Shown here: in pieces, positions 32,543 to 45,183 of the stretch
How the letters are laid out: each line of letters starts with the position of its first letter
How positions within the stretch are numbered: position 1 is the stretch's first letter
Source: Helicostylum pulchrum
Taxonomy: Eukaryota; Mucoromycota; Mucoromycetes; Mucorales; Mucoraceae
Direction of reading: 5' to 3'
DNA: 64,000 bases
Assembly (NCBI GenBank): GCA_025677825.1
Contig: JAIXMO010000003.1
Location: forward strand, 744,001 to 808,000
Made by a program: the position numbers and the translations under genes
The notes under the pieces: model-generated
Told to the model about the DNA's origin: nothing
Seen by the model: the letters and a program-made list of their open reading frames with translations, nothing else
Database searches by the model: none

Positions 32543-34429
32543 TTTCTTTTCTTTTAATCACATAAAGCCTGAAGGTGCATCTGGACCTGTGACTTTTTTG
32601 AGGAAACTCTGACTCCTGCGCACAGCTAAAAAAAAGTTACTTGGCTAGCTTTTGGGTACGCGTCGTACTTACAACGCTCAGAAAGCGTGGCGTATTACTT
32701 TTTCACGTACCTCTGCAAAGCAGCAAAAAAAAAGGGGGGGAAATGGGTCTAATGGATCTGTACGGTATCACAATCGGGTGGAGCGCATTTAAGCAAGAAG
32801 TGCTCTTATGCAGTTGCTTTGAAACATATCCTTTTGTAAGAGTATAAAGAAGACAAAAAAGCTAGAAATAAAAGAATATAAGGCATAAGCTCATTTAAAA
32901 GGTGAATATATATATAAAATACTTACTGATATACATAGCTAATAAAAAAGAGAAAGAAAGTGGTTAAATATTCTAAAAAAATAGAATAAATAGTAGTTTG
33001 AGTGTCACTTTCATTGTTTGCTCCTATTTAATCATTTTTACATAACACATCAAAAATACCGTCTCAAATTGCGACATTTTTTCCAACCACCTACTTAAGT
33101 TTTTTTTTTTTGGACGATTCAATCCTCTTTAAACTATGTTTTTTTATTTAGAGCATAATTACGCTATTGATGATAATTTAAGGTTTTTCTCCCTTCTAAT
33201 CCAGACGCACCTTAAGGAGAAGAAGGGATAAATAAGAGGTCTTCACGTAGTGAGTGTACGAAGGCTTTTTTTTTTCCTTCGTTCGTTTTTAGACATCCTT
33301 TTAGGGAATTCCAAAAGGGATGAGCCTATTTGCGCAAGTTGGCCAAGTGGCGAGCACCTAATATCAGTATAATTCTTATTATAGCGGTTTCTTGACATAC
33401 CATAATCTGGACACCCCTGTTAGATTTTCTAGTCCAAGGCTTCCCTATTTAGGTAAGCTTATAAAAGAATGGTATAATATATGTAGTTTGTTCGTTCTGT
33501 TTGTTATTTACGAAAATGTAACACGAACTTTGTGTACTTGAGGTCGATCTGGGGTAAACCCAAGGCTTTTATTAAGATGTAAGTGAACCGCCTATCTCTA
33601 TCTCGCCAATAATACAACAGTGACAACAATAAAAATACATAAAACATGCCATTCTCAACAGCGTTATCTGTTAGACCTTTATTCCGGCGCTGATAGTTGC
33701 ACTAATATTCCTAACACGAGTAAGTCCAGAGACAAGAGTTATAAAGAGCTTCATCGATTGTTTTCTTACATATTTTCACTGGATATTGCTATTACTTTAA
33801 TAACGATGTAAGTCGTAAACCCATATGGAGGAGTATAACATACTTGGTGGAATAAAACTTTATAATAGCTGATATTAATATCTTTAATCGTTACTACACT
33901 TCTTTTAATTTGCTGCGCTTCATTACACGTAGCACAAAAGCTCAATTATTTTCTTTTTTCTTGGGATTTATAAACACGAAACTTTATATTATTAGTAACA
34001 GTTATTAAATCCTAATCTCAAAGATAGCAGTTGAAAAATAAAAAAAGACCTGTTACAATCTTTGTACTTCAAGAAATTAAAAAAAAACACTTTATACACT
34101 GGTGATTCTAAGAGAAAACGACAAAAATATATTACTACATCTCGTGGAGAAATCTATAAATATAGTTCATCGCTATACCTTTCAAATATAATTTGTGCAC
34201 ATAGATTGTCCAAATATCTAAGCCTCGGTATTACATTTTACATATTTGGTTTTAGGACTTCTAAAATATTATTTGGATAGATACTATTCGCATCAAATAA
34301 TTTAGACGTCGTTGTGGAAGGTTACACTGCTGCTCCTATAAAAATCAAAGCTATGTAGGAAAGAAAATAATCACTCTTCTTGCTCTTCGAAAAAAATATT
34401 ACTAAAAAGATAAAACTTGTTTTAAAGAT
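32543..34429. other. Spacer upstream of kelch gene K2 with repeat fragments
   Basis: No intact gene. 32835-33060 resembles 58312-58530 (GTAAGAGTATAAA...AGAAGACAAAAAAGCTAGAAA, GATATAAGCTCATTTAAAAG, TACTTACTGATA). 33590-34429 resembles the upstream DNA of K1 and K5. A TTGTTCGTTCTGTTTG/ACCCAAGG-rich stretch at 33470-33570 has no match. The frames at 32641-32847 and 33620-33811 are low-support. Confidence 0.45.
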
Positions 34430-36584
34430 ATGACAAATATAGCCCTGATAATTGCTTCTCTGGCAGCAGGTTTTACTTTTGCTTCAGCCGGTGATATTAT
34501 AGCATCTCGCTCTTTTCCATGTAAATACATTCTTTAAGATATCGAAAGATGATTTAAAATAAAGTAGATTTTTACTGAATTTTATTTCTGCTCTCATATA
34601 TACTCTTTAGCTTGCGGCTACGTTGGTGAACGAATCTTTTGTTGGGGTGGAGATACTTCTCCAATTTTTAATTTAAACCCGACAATTGATGAAGACATTT
34701 ATTCTCTAAATATCAAAGCCTTTGTTGGGCAAAAAAGTGATATTCTAATTAGTCAGTGGAATAAGGTAGTGCCCACTATAGGCTTTTGGATAGGACAACG
34801 AAGAACACCGACATCAATTGCGTTATCCGATGGAAAACGACTTCTGATTCAAGGAGGTGATAATCCAGGAGTGTTTAAGTATTTAAACCAAACCGCTATT
34901 TATGATGCTTCTACAAATTCATGGGCGAAGGGTACTCCATATATGGTGGATAACGTAGTAAAACAAATGTAAAACCTTAATCACTGGTTATGTATATTTC
35001 ACGTATATTTATACCACTCTATTTTTTTTATAGCTACTCCGCGACTGCTGTTAACTTGCCAAATGGTCTGGTTGGATTTTATGGTGGATTCGAACAGTAA
35101 ATATTTCTTTAGCTGAAGTTTGATCCATTACTAATTATTTTTCTTAGATACGCAGATACCTCTGCCCCTGAGATCTCTGGTAATGGAAATGCAGTGACTT
35201 TCGGTGCTAATAATTTATCCTACGTTGGATTCAATGGCTTTATAACGCATAATACCGATTTTGGCGTAAATATATAATTTTCTCAGAAAAAAGAAAACAA
35301 GCCCATCATTTAACATACTTTTCAAATCAGACATGGGCTCCTTTTTCTCCTCAATCTGACACACTTTTAGATTTCTATCCTACCTCTCAAACGGCTACAA
35401 TTAATCCTAGTACTGGTAAAGTATACTATCTTGGAGGTACCTACTACACTACTACAAATAACTGGGTACCAATCAGAATACCCTTTAGTTGGGCTGTGGT
35501 TTTTGACACTAAATCTGGTACCTGGTCAAATGAGACACTGGGAGGAGATATCCCCACAACCAGAATGTATCATACAGCCGACCTATGTATGTAGCCGACG
35601 TATTTCTTCTGGCTATCTTTTTAAATCTAATAATTATTTATAGTACCAAATTCACAAGATATCATTCTCTATGGAGGTTCCGAGGATGGTAAAGCAGGTA
35701 CGAGCATTTATAAAATAGACTTCATAATACTCGTGACTCAATTAAAAGTTATAGCATCTAGTAGTTTCTGCTATACCTTGAATTTAGAGACTAATACTTG
35801 GACTAAGCATGACAATGTCAATGTTCCTGCATATTTAAGTGGGCCGAGATTCAGTCATTCAGGTACAAATTTCGTATAGAAAGTCATAAAACACTATTAT
35901 AGGTCATTTAACACCATCTTTATCGAATATAGCTGTTTTAGTAGATACCACATTATTTATTTTATTTGGAAGAGGTATCGATGGTGCATTAAATCCTTCG
36001 TTACTTACTATTGACGTTTCAAATGCCACGCATATTATCTATACCGCTGACTATGCCTCTAACATAACCACTATTTCGAATGAATCTAATTCAAATAAAA
36101 CTAACTCAACTGAATCTAACTCAAATGAATCTGATCCAAGTGAACATACTTCCAATGAATCTGGCGGATTAAGCGCAGGAGTTATCGGAGGAATTTCTGC
36201 AGGTTCAATTGTCGCTGTAAGTACAATAAACTTATTTAAATGTGTTTAATTAATGTAATACTCTTTTAGGGTTTGGGAATTATTGCTTTTATCTTTTTTT
36301 ATCTTCGACGCCAAAAAAAAGCAAAGCAGCAAGACACACACGAGGATATGGATGTTGATTGGGATAAAATTGAAGAGCATTATAAAGAAGTCCCATCTTC
36401 CAAATCGAATTCTCCACAGCTTACAGAATCTCCCGAAATAATTGAAAATACAAGTGTACGCCGCTCTCCTAGTTTGACTGAAAATGCTACAGTAAAAAAT
36501 AACCCTAATATTGTAGTTAATGTCGTCAAACCCTCTGTTACTTCGGTAGATAATTATACCAGTGTGAAGCCTGAAGGTGAATAA
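34430..36584 (+). CDS. Kelch-repeat type I membrane protein K2 (mosaic)
   Basis: Same plan as K1: signal peptide MTNIALIIASLAAGFTFASA, then GDIIASRSFP. Exon 2 (about 34613-34970) has CGYVGERIFCWGGD, TIGFWIGQRRTPTS and KRLLIQGGD. The middle exons from about 35368 to 35992 are, base for base by eye, those of K1 (offset 5960), introns included. The 3' part (from about 36160) instead matches K3: GVIGGISAGSIVAV, GLGIIAFIFFYLRRQKKAKQ and VDWDKIEEHYKEVPSS. The stalk is expanded by Asn/Ser/Glu repeats (SNESNSNKTNSTESNSNESD) absent from the others. About 560 residues. All exons read through, so it looks functional. It looks assembled by gene conversion between neighbours. Confidence 0.78.
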
Positions 36585-37646
36585 GTGTTATTATACTACT
36601 TTTGGTGTGAAATATTAGTTTTACACTATACCTACTTGAAAAAAAAAACGTATACAAATCAATATTAAAGAAAATCTTACTTATGGTTTATTGAGACTAT
36701 AAAATAACATTGTATATTTAACCATCGTACTTTTCTGATCGTTTAAAATTCTATAGAGTTTTTGAAATTCTTAAAAGCATCATAGAGCTAGTAAAAAAAA
36801 AAAACTTTAAATTTAAGTTGGTCCATCTTTTAACAAAAACTAGGTATACTGATATTTATATGAATCTGACTTTTTGCGAAACTTAAATTGTTCATAGCGG
36901 GTGTTTATATCTTAGAAAGAAATATCGTCACCAATTATTAATTAATTTTACGTATCTCTTTTGAAATACCTGTTGCAATATATTTTTAGAATAGGTAACT
37001 TTCTGATAGACTATCCAAAAAACAAAAATTTGATCTTCACTTATTTAAGGGTGAATCATTACAGTTAATATACTTTACTTTTTAAAAAGAGTATTTAATT
37101 CAATAAAAAGCAATTATTTAGCATTGCCAGTTTAATATGTAAATTAAAAGTGAGGATGAAGCTCGTGTTACTATTAAACTTTTGGGATTTATGCAAATAA
37201 CCAAATAAGTTTTATTACCGCAGACCCCTTTTTTACTGCAACTCAGTCAACAGATAAAACGGTCTGATTGGTTTTGGCTTACTGTGGGCTGTGAGAGGAG
37301 GCCCTTTAAAGAAAGCTGATTCTAGTCATCTTTTATCTTTTTTACTTTTAACTCGATAACTCTTTTTAACTGGCCTTAAATTTTATTCAAATGGACTTCA
37401 CCGGTGCCAGAACTAGCATGTTTGACTGTTCTGTAATAAATGCGAATTTGGTCTACCGGCTAAAGCAAAAATGCACATCAATACATTACCCTACCTTTCA
37501 AGGTATTCACTTTCTCACTATAAAGGTACCAATGCCTCTGACGCCATCTTAGCATATCAAAATAATTTACGCAAACTAAACCCATTCTCATTGATGACCT
37601 TACTGCTGATATAAAGCGTCATTACATCAATCCATTAGCAAAGGCC
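36585..37646. other. Spacer between K2 and repeat R1
   Basis: The 3' UTR-like 'ACTTTTGGTGTGAAATATTAGTTTTACACTATACC' is shared with K3. The remainder is AT-rich without a gene. Nothing else is supported. Confidence 0.45.
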
Positions 37647-38000
37647 AAGCCTACTATTGGAAAAAGGTAATTTAGCCAATAAACGACAGGAATCTTAGAA
37701 CCGAGAGTTATTTTATACCTTATCTGTGTTATAAGGTGAAAAAATTTACTGATACCAATTTGCAATATCTAATTCACTTTTTTGTTGCACGCTTTACAAA
37801 AAAAATGATTAAATAGATCCATTTTATTAGCCTAAGCTGTATTTATTCTATCTTTTATTGTTTTAGAATAAATTAGTTTTCTTCCTCCTTTTCTTTACAA
37901 TGCATACCACCATCAGTAAGTTTTTTTTAAATGCGTACTTTTTCGAGGGAGTGTATATTTTAAATATTCATTTATTATTCTGCATCTTTTTTTTAGCAGT
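37647..38000 (+). repeat. Dispersed repeat R1, second long copy
   Basis: Full-length counterpart of 16752-17085, starting GCCTACTATTGGAAAAAGGTAATTTAGCC and ending with ATGCATACCACCATCA-GTAAG and a T-rich stretch before TTTTAGCAG. The ATG..GTAAG/TTTTAG arrangement in both copies suggests the repeat includes the promoter and first exon of an ancestral gene. Confidence 0.55.
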
Positions 38001-38575
38001 TCCTTTTTCTTTATGTCCGTACAAAAGGACACGGCTCTGCCTAAAGCAACTGTCAGGCATAAGCTAGTACAAGACCATGAGATCCGCCAAATTACTATGG
38101 GACTCTCAGGTACCCTCAAAATATGCTGCGGATTTGCTTTTTATCTCATTCTAATCCACGTATTTTTTTTTCTAAATCTAGAAACCAAATCATAGGGGCC
38201 CTGATTTGCACCTTTCTTGACATTATAATCGCTCCTCTTTTCCAATATACTAATAATGGAAAGTTGTTTCGTTGGGTAAGACTTTTATTAAACTTGTTAA
38301 TATATGTAGCCCTTGTGTATGTACACTCATCTTTTCTCATTGATAAGCTTAACACTATGGTGGACGATACCAATTCCAAGCGTCCTGATGGTCACATGTC
38401 TCAGATCTAGGAGCGAACAGTTAATTTTTCTACAGGTTTCATTGAGGTAAAGCCGGACAAAAATCGCTCAAATACACAACGAACACATGAAGATTCTATA
38501 CGCCTAGCAAACTTTTGTAAGAATGCACAGGAAAAGAAAAACTTGAAATCTGTAATTGCTATACAGGCTGTGAGT
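38001..38575 (+). pseudogene. Membrane-protein coding relic behind R1
   Basis: The 3' part of a spliced frame: after CTAAATCTAG the plus strand reads RNQIIGALICTFLDIIIAPL, then FQYTNNGKLFRWVRLLLNLL and IYVALVYVHSSFLIDKLNTM, ending MSQI-TAG at 38410. Two hydrophobic helices are clear. In the same frame after the stop, ERTVNFSTGFIEVKPDKNRS and LANFCKNAQEKKNLKSVIAI continue to a GTGAGT-like donor near 38573. The TAG therefore looks like a nonsense mutation in a longer protein. The upstream frame 38013-38100 is largely an inverted R2 repeat and does not join in phase. Unrecognised family. Confidence 0.4.
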
Positions 38576-38676
38576 ATGTATCAGTTTACCATCAGTTTTA
38601 TTTTATTAATTGTTTCTATTGGCAGGCTATTATGTTTCCTTGAATATTCCGAAATGTATTTCTGAATTACCTGATT

Positions 38677-39666
38677 TGTTCACACACTTTGATCAATTGA
38701 AACGGATTATGCTTTGCTATAAATAACAATGCCGCTTGAAAAAAGAGCCCTTAATTGTATTAAATAATAAGTGTGGTTTATGTTATTCCGAACTTTAAAA
38801 CATTGTGAACGTGAAGAAACCAAGAGGAACGCATGCTTCTATCTCTTTTAAATAAAAATAGTGCAGGCTAATTTATAATACTTAGTGATTAGTACCTTAA
38901 CGTATAAAATATATAATAAAATACATATCAATTTACTAGTTACTCTTTATTTTGTTGACCTTATTGTGTAACCACATTGTGAGAGTTAAACTTTGTATTG
39001 TCTTACTTATATTTACCAAACGTTAACTATTATTTTTCAACCTATCTTTGTTAATTACAATGCTTCAAAACGGCACATGACAGGATTAAATTGGTATTAT
39101 CGGAATTCCTTGGTATGATAACTTCAGGATTCGCCCTTGTTGAGAAACAATATATTTTGCAATTACTGAAGTTATTACAAGTCTAATCTCGAGCATTTTT
39201 TCTTTCTTCAAAGACGGCAGTTAAAAGATAAACAATCTTTGTACTTCTAATAAAAGAGACTGATCCATTTCGCGCTAGTCCCATTTTCAGGAGAAAATGG
39301 CGCGGGTATAGTCTACATCAGGTAGAAAGCTATAAATATAGAGGCCATAATCTGATATTAGTACCTCTTGAATATAAATTCTCATATTTACGTGACCAAT
39401 AACTCTATATACTAAAAAGAAATATTCGCCAGCTTCTTAATTTAAAATAACAGATAATGTAATATATATTCTCTGGTGTATTACTTCGAGTTCTACGCAC
39501 ACATCTCTTTAGTAGGTCCAGTTTTTTTTCTGTGGATTTCTAATATATAGAAATTACAGAAGTGTCCTCATTGTGGAAGGTTACACGGATATACATTAAA
39601 ATTGCATCTGTGTGCGTGGGGATGATCCCTTTTCTTTGTTCCTCGAATTTTTTTTTATAATAAGAT
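38677..39666. repeat. Segmental duplication, 5' flank of K3 (paired with 50203-51192)
   Basis: About 1 kb upstream of K3 recurs almost without change upstream of K4, starting at TTGTTCACACACTTTGATCA. Only a handful of substitutions are visible (for example TTATTCC/TCATTCC, CGTATAAAA/CGTGTAAAA). The left junction is sharp: the DNA before 38677 and before 50203 is unrelated. It should contain the promoter used by both genes. Confidence 0.85.
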
Positions 39667-41792
39667 ATGGCAAAGATAACTGTACTAATTGCTTCACTGG
39701 CAGCGTGTTTTATTTATAATGTTTTGGCAGTCGATAGTATACCACCTCGCTCTTTTCCATGTAATTACACTTTGACGATACTGAAATATTTTAAAATAGA
39801 ATAGATGTTTACTGGGTTTTTTTTTTTTTCGCTTCCATATGTAATTTTAGCTTGTGGCTATGTTGGTGGTCAGATCTATTGTTTCGGTGGAGATATTGCT
39901 TCTTCTTTTACAGGGCCTCCGAATATGGATCAAGACATTTATTCTCTAAATATCAGTGGATTTATTGGGCAAAAAAGTGATATTATGAGTGGCCAGTGGA
40001 ATAAGATGATGTCCACTGTTTCCGCTGATGTCTTCTATATAGGACCACGAAGAATACCTACATCGGCCGTATTATCCGATGGAAAGCGATTTATGATCCA
40101 AGGAGGCTATAACATAAACCGTCATAAGTTCCAAAAGCAAACGATGTTTTATGATACTTCCTCAAATTCATGGTCGACGACTACTTCATTTATAGACGAC
40201 AACGGAGTAGCAAAACAAAAGTACGATCTTGAAAATTCGTTAAAAAAATATTATTTATATTCGTACCCCCCTTTATAGTTATCACTCAACCGCTATCAAC
40301 TTGCCAAACGACACCATTGGATTTTATGGTGGATTAAATCAGTAAATATTACTTTGGCCGAAGATTGATCTATTACTAATTATTTTTTTTTAGACTTGGG
40401 AACGTTAGTGCCCCCGAAATCTCTGGTACTGGAAATCCAAGGAATTTCGATAGTGGCAATATAAACAATGTCGGATTTAGTCCCTTTACAACGTTTGCCA
40501 TCGAATTAGGTGTAAATATATAGTTTTCTTGTTTCCTCAACTTTACCCAAAAAAAAAAAAGTCTGACATTTAGCATATTTCTATATCAGATATGGTCTAC
40601 ATTTTCTCCCCAAAGTAATACACTTACCGAATTCTACCCTAGTCATCAAACGGCCACATTTCATCCTAGTACAGGTAAAATATACTATCTTGGAGGTATA
40701 TATTTCACTGCTGGTAGTACCGGCGTACCAACTAGAGTACCCTTTAGCTGGGCCGCCGTTTTTGATACTCATTCTGGTGATTGGTTAAATGAGACACTAC
40801 ATGGTGACATTCCCACAGATAGACTGTATCATACGGCTAATCTTTGTATGTATATCATTTTATACATAACTAATATATATGTATATGTCTTCCGGTTATT
40901 TCTGAGTCTAATAATTAATTATAGTAACAAATTCTCAAGATATCGTACTCTACGGAGGCTCCGATGACGGTATCAGAGGTATGTACATTTTATAAACAGC
41001 TGTATAAAATATCACCAACTCACATAAAATTGTATAGCAAGTAGCAGTTACTGCTATACTTTGAATTTAGAGACTAATACGTGGACCAAGAATGAAAATG
41101 TCAATGTTCCATCGCAATTAAGTGGTCCAAGGTTTTCTCATTCAGGTTTGTTTATCATGTAGCTATGAAACATTATTACAAATATGTTAACGTAACCGTT
41201 ATGGAATAGCTGTTTTAGTAAACTCCACATTATTCATTCTGTTTGGTAGAGGCTACACTGGCGACTTGAGTTACTCATTACTTACTATTGACGTTTCAGA
41301 TGCCTCTAATATTATCTATACCGATACTTATATCTCTAACGCAGCCGCAACTACAAACACAACCACAGACACAACCCAAAATTCCAATGAATCTGGCGAA
41401 TTAAGCGCAGGAGTTATCGGAGGAATTTCTGCAGGTTCAATTGTCGCTGTAAGTACAATAAACTTATTTAAATGTGTTTAATTAATGTAATACTCTTTTA
41501 GGGTTTGGGAATTATTGCTTTTATCTTTTTTTATCTTCGACGCCAAAAAAAAGCAAAGCAGCAAGACACACACGAGGATATGGATGTTGATTGGGATAAA
41601 ATTGAAGAGCATTATAAAGAAGTCCCATCTTCCAAATCGAATTCTCCACAGCTTACAAAATCTCCCGAAATAATTGGTAGTTTGACTGAAACTACTACAG
41701 TAAAAAATAACCCTAATATTGTAGTTGATATCGTCAAACCCTCTGTTACTTCGGTAGATAATTATACCAATGTGAAGCCTGAAGGTAAATAA
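39667..41792 (+). CDS. Kelch-repeat type I membrane protein K3
   Basis: Start ATG 39667: MAKITVLIASLAACFIYNVL, AVDSIPPRSFP (signal peptide). Exon 2 (about 39852-40218) has CGYVGGQIYCFGGDIASSF and FIGQKSDIMSGQWNKM and RFMIQGGYN. Later exons have INLPNDTIGFYGGLNQ, KIYYLGGIYFTAGSTG, WAAVFDTHSGDW, DIVLYGGSDDG, FSHS and LFILFGRGYTGD. The stalk is Thr/Asn-rich (AATTNTTTDTTQNSNESG). The transmembrane block is GLGIIAFIFFYLRRQKKAKQ and the tail has VDWDKIEEHYKEVPSS and NYTNVKPEGK. Donor GTACGA after exon 2 replaces GTAAGA of K1. About 540 residues. It is near-identical to K4 except for clustered changes around 40000-40210 and in the tail. The tail is shared with K2. Confidence 0.78.
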
Positions 41793-44700
41793 GTATTATT
41801 ATACTACTTTTGGTGTAAAATACTAGTTTTACACTATACCTACTTGAAAAAAAAAACGTATACAAATCAATATTAAAGAAAGTTCTACTTAATATATATA
41901 TAGTATGAACGTTTAATAAATGATTGCCTAATTAAGAATCAATTCACCTCTCACCAAACTACTATAAAAGTTAATTTGTGCCCCTAAAACAGAGTGTACG
42001 TCAGTTGCTTTTTTTAAAGAAGTAGCTTCCTCTTTGGGTAGCTGTCTAATAAAGTAGCTTCCTTGTTTGTATAAAAAAATCTTATGTCAAAGACCACTCC
42101 TTTGCCTGCCCAGTTCATATTACCAACATTTGAAGCTTTTAAAAAATGTATATCTCAGTAGATTTCAATATTTTTTCTTTTTCGGCATATTTTTATAACT
42201 AACAAATATCTTTATTATTATTACATTTGAAGTCTTTTATTTCTTTCTTTCATAAAACCATCTTACTCTCTCTCTCTATACACTGCTTAAATAATTAGAT
42301 GATTAAACGTTTTTATGTATTTTACGTTTTCATTATTTAATATCATTAATAGTGTTAATCCTACTTCAATGTTCTGAATTATAAATATATTTTTATGACC
42401 TAAACAGTAAAAATACCAGTACCGACTTAAGTATCCACACTGCTATTACACTGAAAAAAAAAGGGGGGGGGGGTTTAAAAAAACTAAAATGTCATATGAA
42501 AGATTATATGGCACCTGTTACACTATGCGAATTACTTATTACAAGGTAGTTTTTTAGATGATCTTGGAAGTTTTTTTTTTTATTATTTGCAGGAGTTGAT
42601 GAAGCATTACATAGAATATAATTAAAACATGACATTTTTTGTCCAATTTAAATCGATGTATTTGATTACAACGGATACTTTTTTTTGATTCATAATATTA
42701 GTGTTTGCTACACACATTTCTAAGATTTATGTAAATTTATTTATACATATCATAAAAAATATAGCTAATCTACTATTAAAATGCAGATATTCAGAAACTA
42801 TAAATCACTTGTTGTTTTGAGTTGTAAAGATTATAGAAATATTAATGCATACTTAAAGAAATCGAAAACTGTCTATAGGAGCTAAATCATATTTTTCTTT
42901 TGTAAGATATTTAGCAGCTATCTACCACATATATAGTAAAAGCTTATTCCTTTTGTAATTACCGGATCGAATATATACACATATATATTAGGATTTGGAT
43001 TTACTTATTTCATATAATTAAAGCATATTTTAAGTAGGTCGCATCCTTAAAAAAAGTAAATGGTACACACACACAAACACACACACACATGCACACACAC
43101 ACGCACGCACACATACACACGCATATATATATTTATAAATGTATTTACAAAAAAAAAAGCCATTTACTTTTTTATCAGTCTTTTCTATATGTTATTGGAG
43201 CTAACATCATGTTCCAATTCTTAATAATTTTCGGTTCATGTAATATCGAATCTGTTTACTACAAGTAAATATGCATACATGTAAACATATATGTATATAT
43301 ATATATATATGTCTGTCACTCTCTGTATGTATCTCTCGCTCTGTGTATCTCTCTGTGTGTACACAAAAGCTTCCTAAGTGATATCTTCTCACCCTTAGAC
43401 GTATTATTATAAGTTGAAACTATCTATAGCAAAATCCGTCAACAAAACTACTATTATACATGCGTTTATTTGAAATAAGCGTTTAACAAAACTTTATCCT
43501 TCCTTGTATGAAAACTTTGTCCAGATTATATTGTTATATTTAACTAGATCAATTTGATGAGGAGTATGGCTTTATTATACATACGGCTTCTTGGAAAATA
43601 CAAATACGAATTACTTTTTATTTAACATATAACTATGACTCTGTATTACGCGATGAGATTCTAAAAACCAGCTTTCATAATGCATGTCTTGTCATGCATA
43701 GCTTTATATATTCCCTATTCGAACATAGTAAAATATAAGATCGGATATCTACTAAAAATATGTTACGGACAAGAGGCGAGGTTATACACCTATATTACTT
43801 AATCATATGAAATGTCACATTTATACATATATATATATATACATATATATATATGCTAAGCACTTTACCCGTTTCTACTTTAATTTTTTCTCACACGTAA
43901 TGATAACCATTTCAAGTAGTTATATTTTAATCACGATATTTTTAAAAAATCATGTAATAGCATTTAATATTTTTTAATTCAAGAGATTATATTAATAATA
44001 TACGTATTACCCTTTAACTTTGATGATATGTGTAAATGCAACTTTTGAAGTTTCTGTAATAAACAAGAAAAAAAAACTGTCGTTTGTACACAAATAATGT
44101 GACATATAGCTCTTATACACTGCTGCTTTGTATTCAAATATTATAGTAACTATTTTTTTAAAAATTAATTAGTCGATTATTTTTTTTCGGATAAATGCTT
44201 ATTTTACGTGTCACATACTTTTTGCTGTTGTATTGTATACCGTGTTTGCTTACCTACTATAAATAGTAATCATTTTCTGATATTACGATAATAGCTGTAG
44301 TAGAACTATTTTATAGTACATTGTGATAGTTTGATTGTGGAAATCGAATGTTATATATATAATGAGTGCGAAAAGCTCGTGTTTCTATAAAGAAAAGGTT
44401 CTTCTTTGTTGTGCTACGAAAAAAGAATAACTATTTTATATACATATCTCCCGCCTTTTAGAATTGGCATATGTAATAAATCTTAAACAATATGACTCAT
44501 AACCGGAATTACTATTGTTCACGATAATTTGTCTACATAACTGTTTGAAGTAATTAAATCATGATATTCCGAGAACTGGGATTAGCGGGAGTTCTCTAAA
44601 TATGTAGGCATATTTAGGTTTGATTGTGTAACCACATCAAAGAGCGATGTGGGGCATTCTAATCCTTTTTTTTGTTCTTTAAGTATAGACTTCCTCTGTT

Positions 44701-45183
44701 ATAATATTTCTAGTCGTAAGTACGTCCGTGAAATATTGCACTTTTAACAGAAGAGATATAATATGTACTATCGTTTTTATCACGTGCTTTAACATTGAAA
44801 TTTTTTTATTTTTTTTGTATTGTGGGAATTAAACACAAGGTAAGTTATTGATTGATTGATTGACTGATTGACTGATTTGATAGTGTAAAAAAAACAACTT
44901 CTGCTTCTATTTTTAAATTGGTTAAACGAAATCATCCTTTTTTTTTCCTTTCGCTAAAAAAAACAAATGAAATCTATCTGCTCAACATTTATAGGGTTAT
45001 GCTTTCTTCATACAATGGAATTTGAAACGAGGGGTACCGAAGAGTTATGCTATTTTATGTTATATAAGATGTATAAAGGGTGAAGTCAATTATAAACGTA
45101 AATATAAACTATATTCATATTTTGTTAACACATATATTTCTACCTCAAAAATAAAAATAGTCGTTATTCAGTAAAAGTAATTG
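41793..45183. other. Long gene-free AT-rich spacer before the Helitron
   Basis: About 3.4 kb with no supported gene. It contains poly-A/poly-G at about 42454-42472, a CA-type microsatellite at about 43063-43121 and TATATA/CTCTGT runs at 43286-43365. A second TATATATATATACATATATATATAT hairpin-prone block lies at about 43826-43854. GATT/GACT tetranucleotide repeats lie at about 44847-44878. The right-hand part may include the 5' end of the Helitron, but no terminus could be recognised. Confidence 0.5.
43063..43121. repeat. CA-rich microsatellite
   Basis: An imperfect (CA)n array with interspersed G and T (ACACACACACAAACACAC...CACGCACGCAC). Confidence 0.8.

Noticed and set aside
38013..38100. 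MSVQKDTALPKATV... as first exon of a membrane protein
   Set aside because: The DNA is mostly an inverted copy of repeat R2 and its phase does not join the downstream exon.
43286..43365. TA/CT repeats considered as a CRISPR-like or centromeric array
   Set aside because: Simple microsatellites without regular spacers; eukaryotic context.
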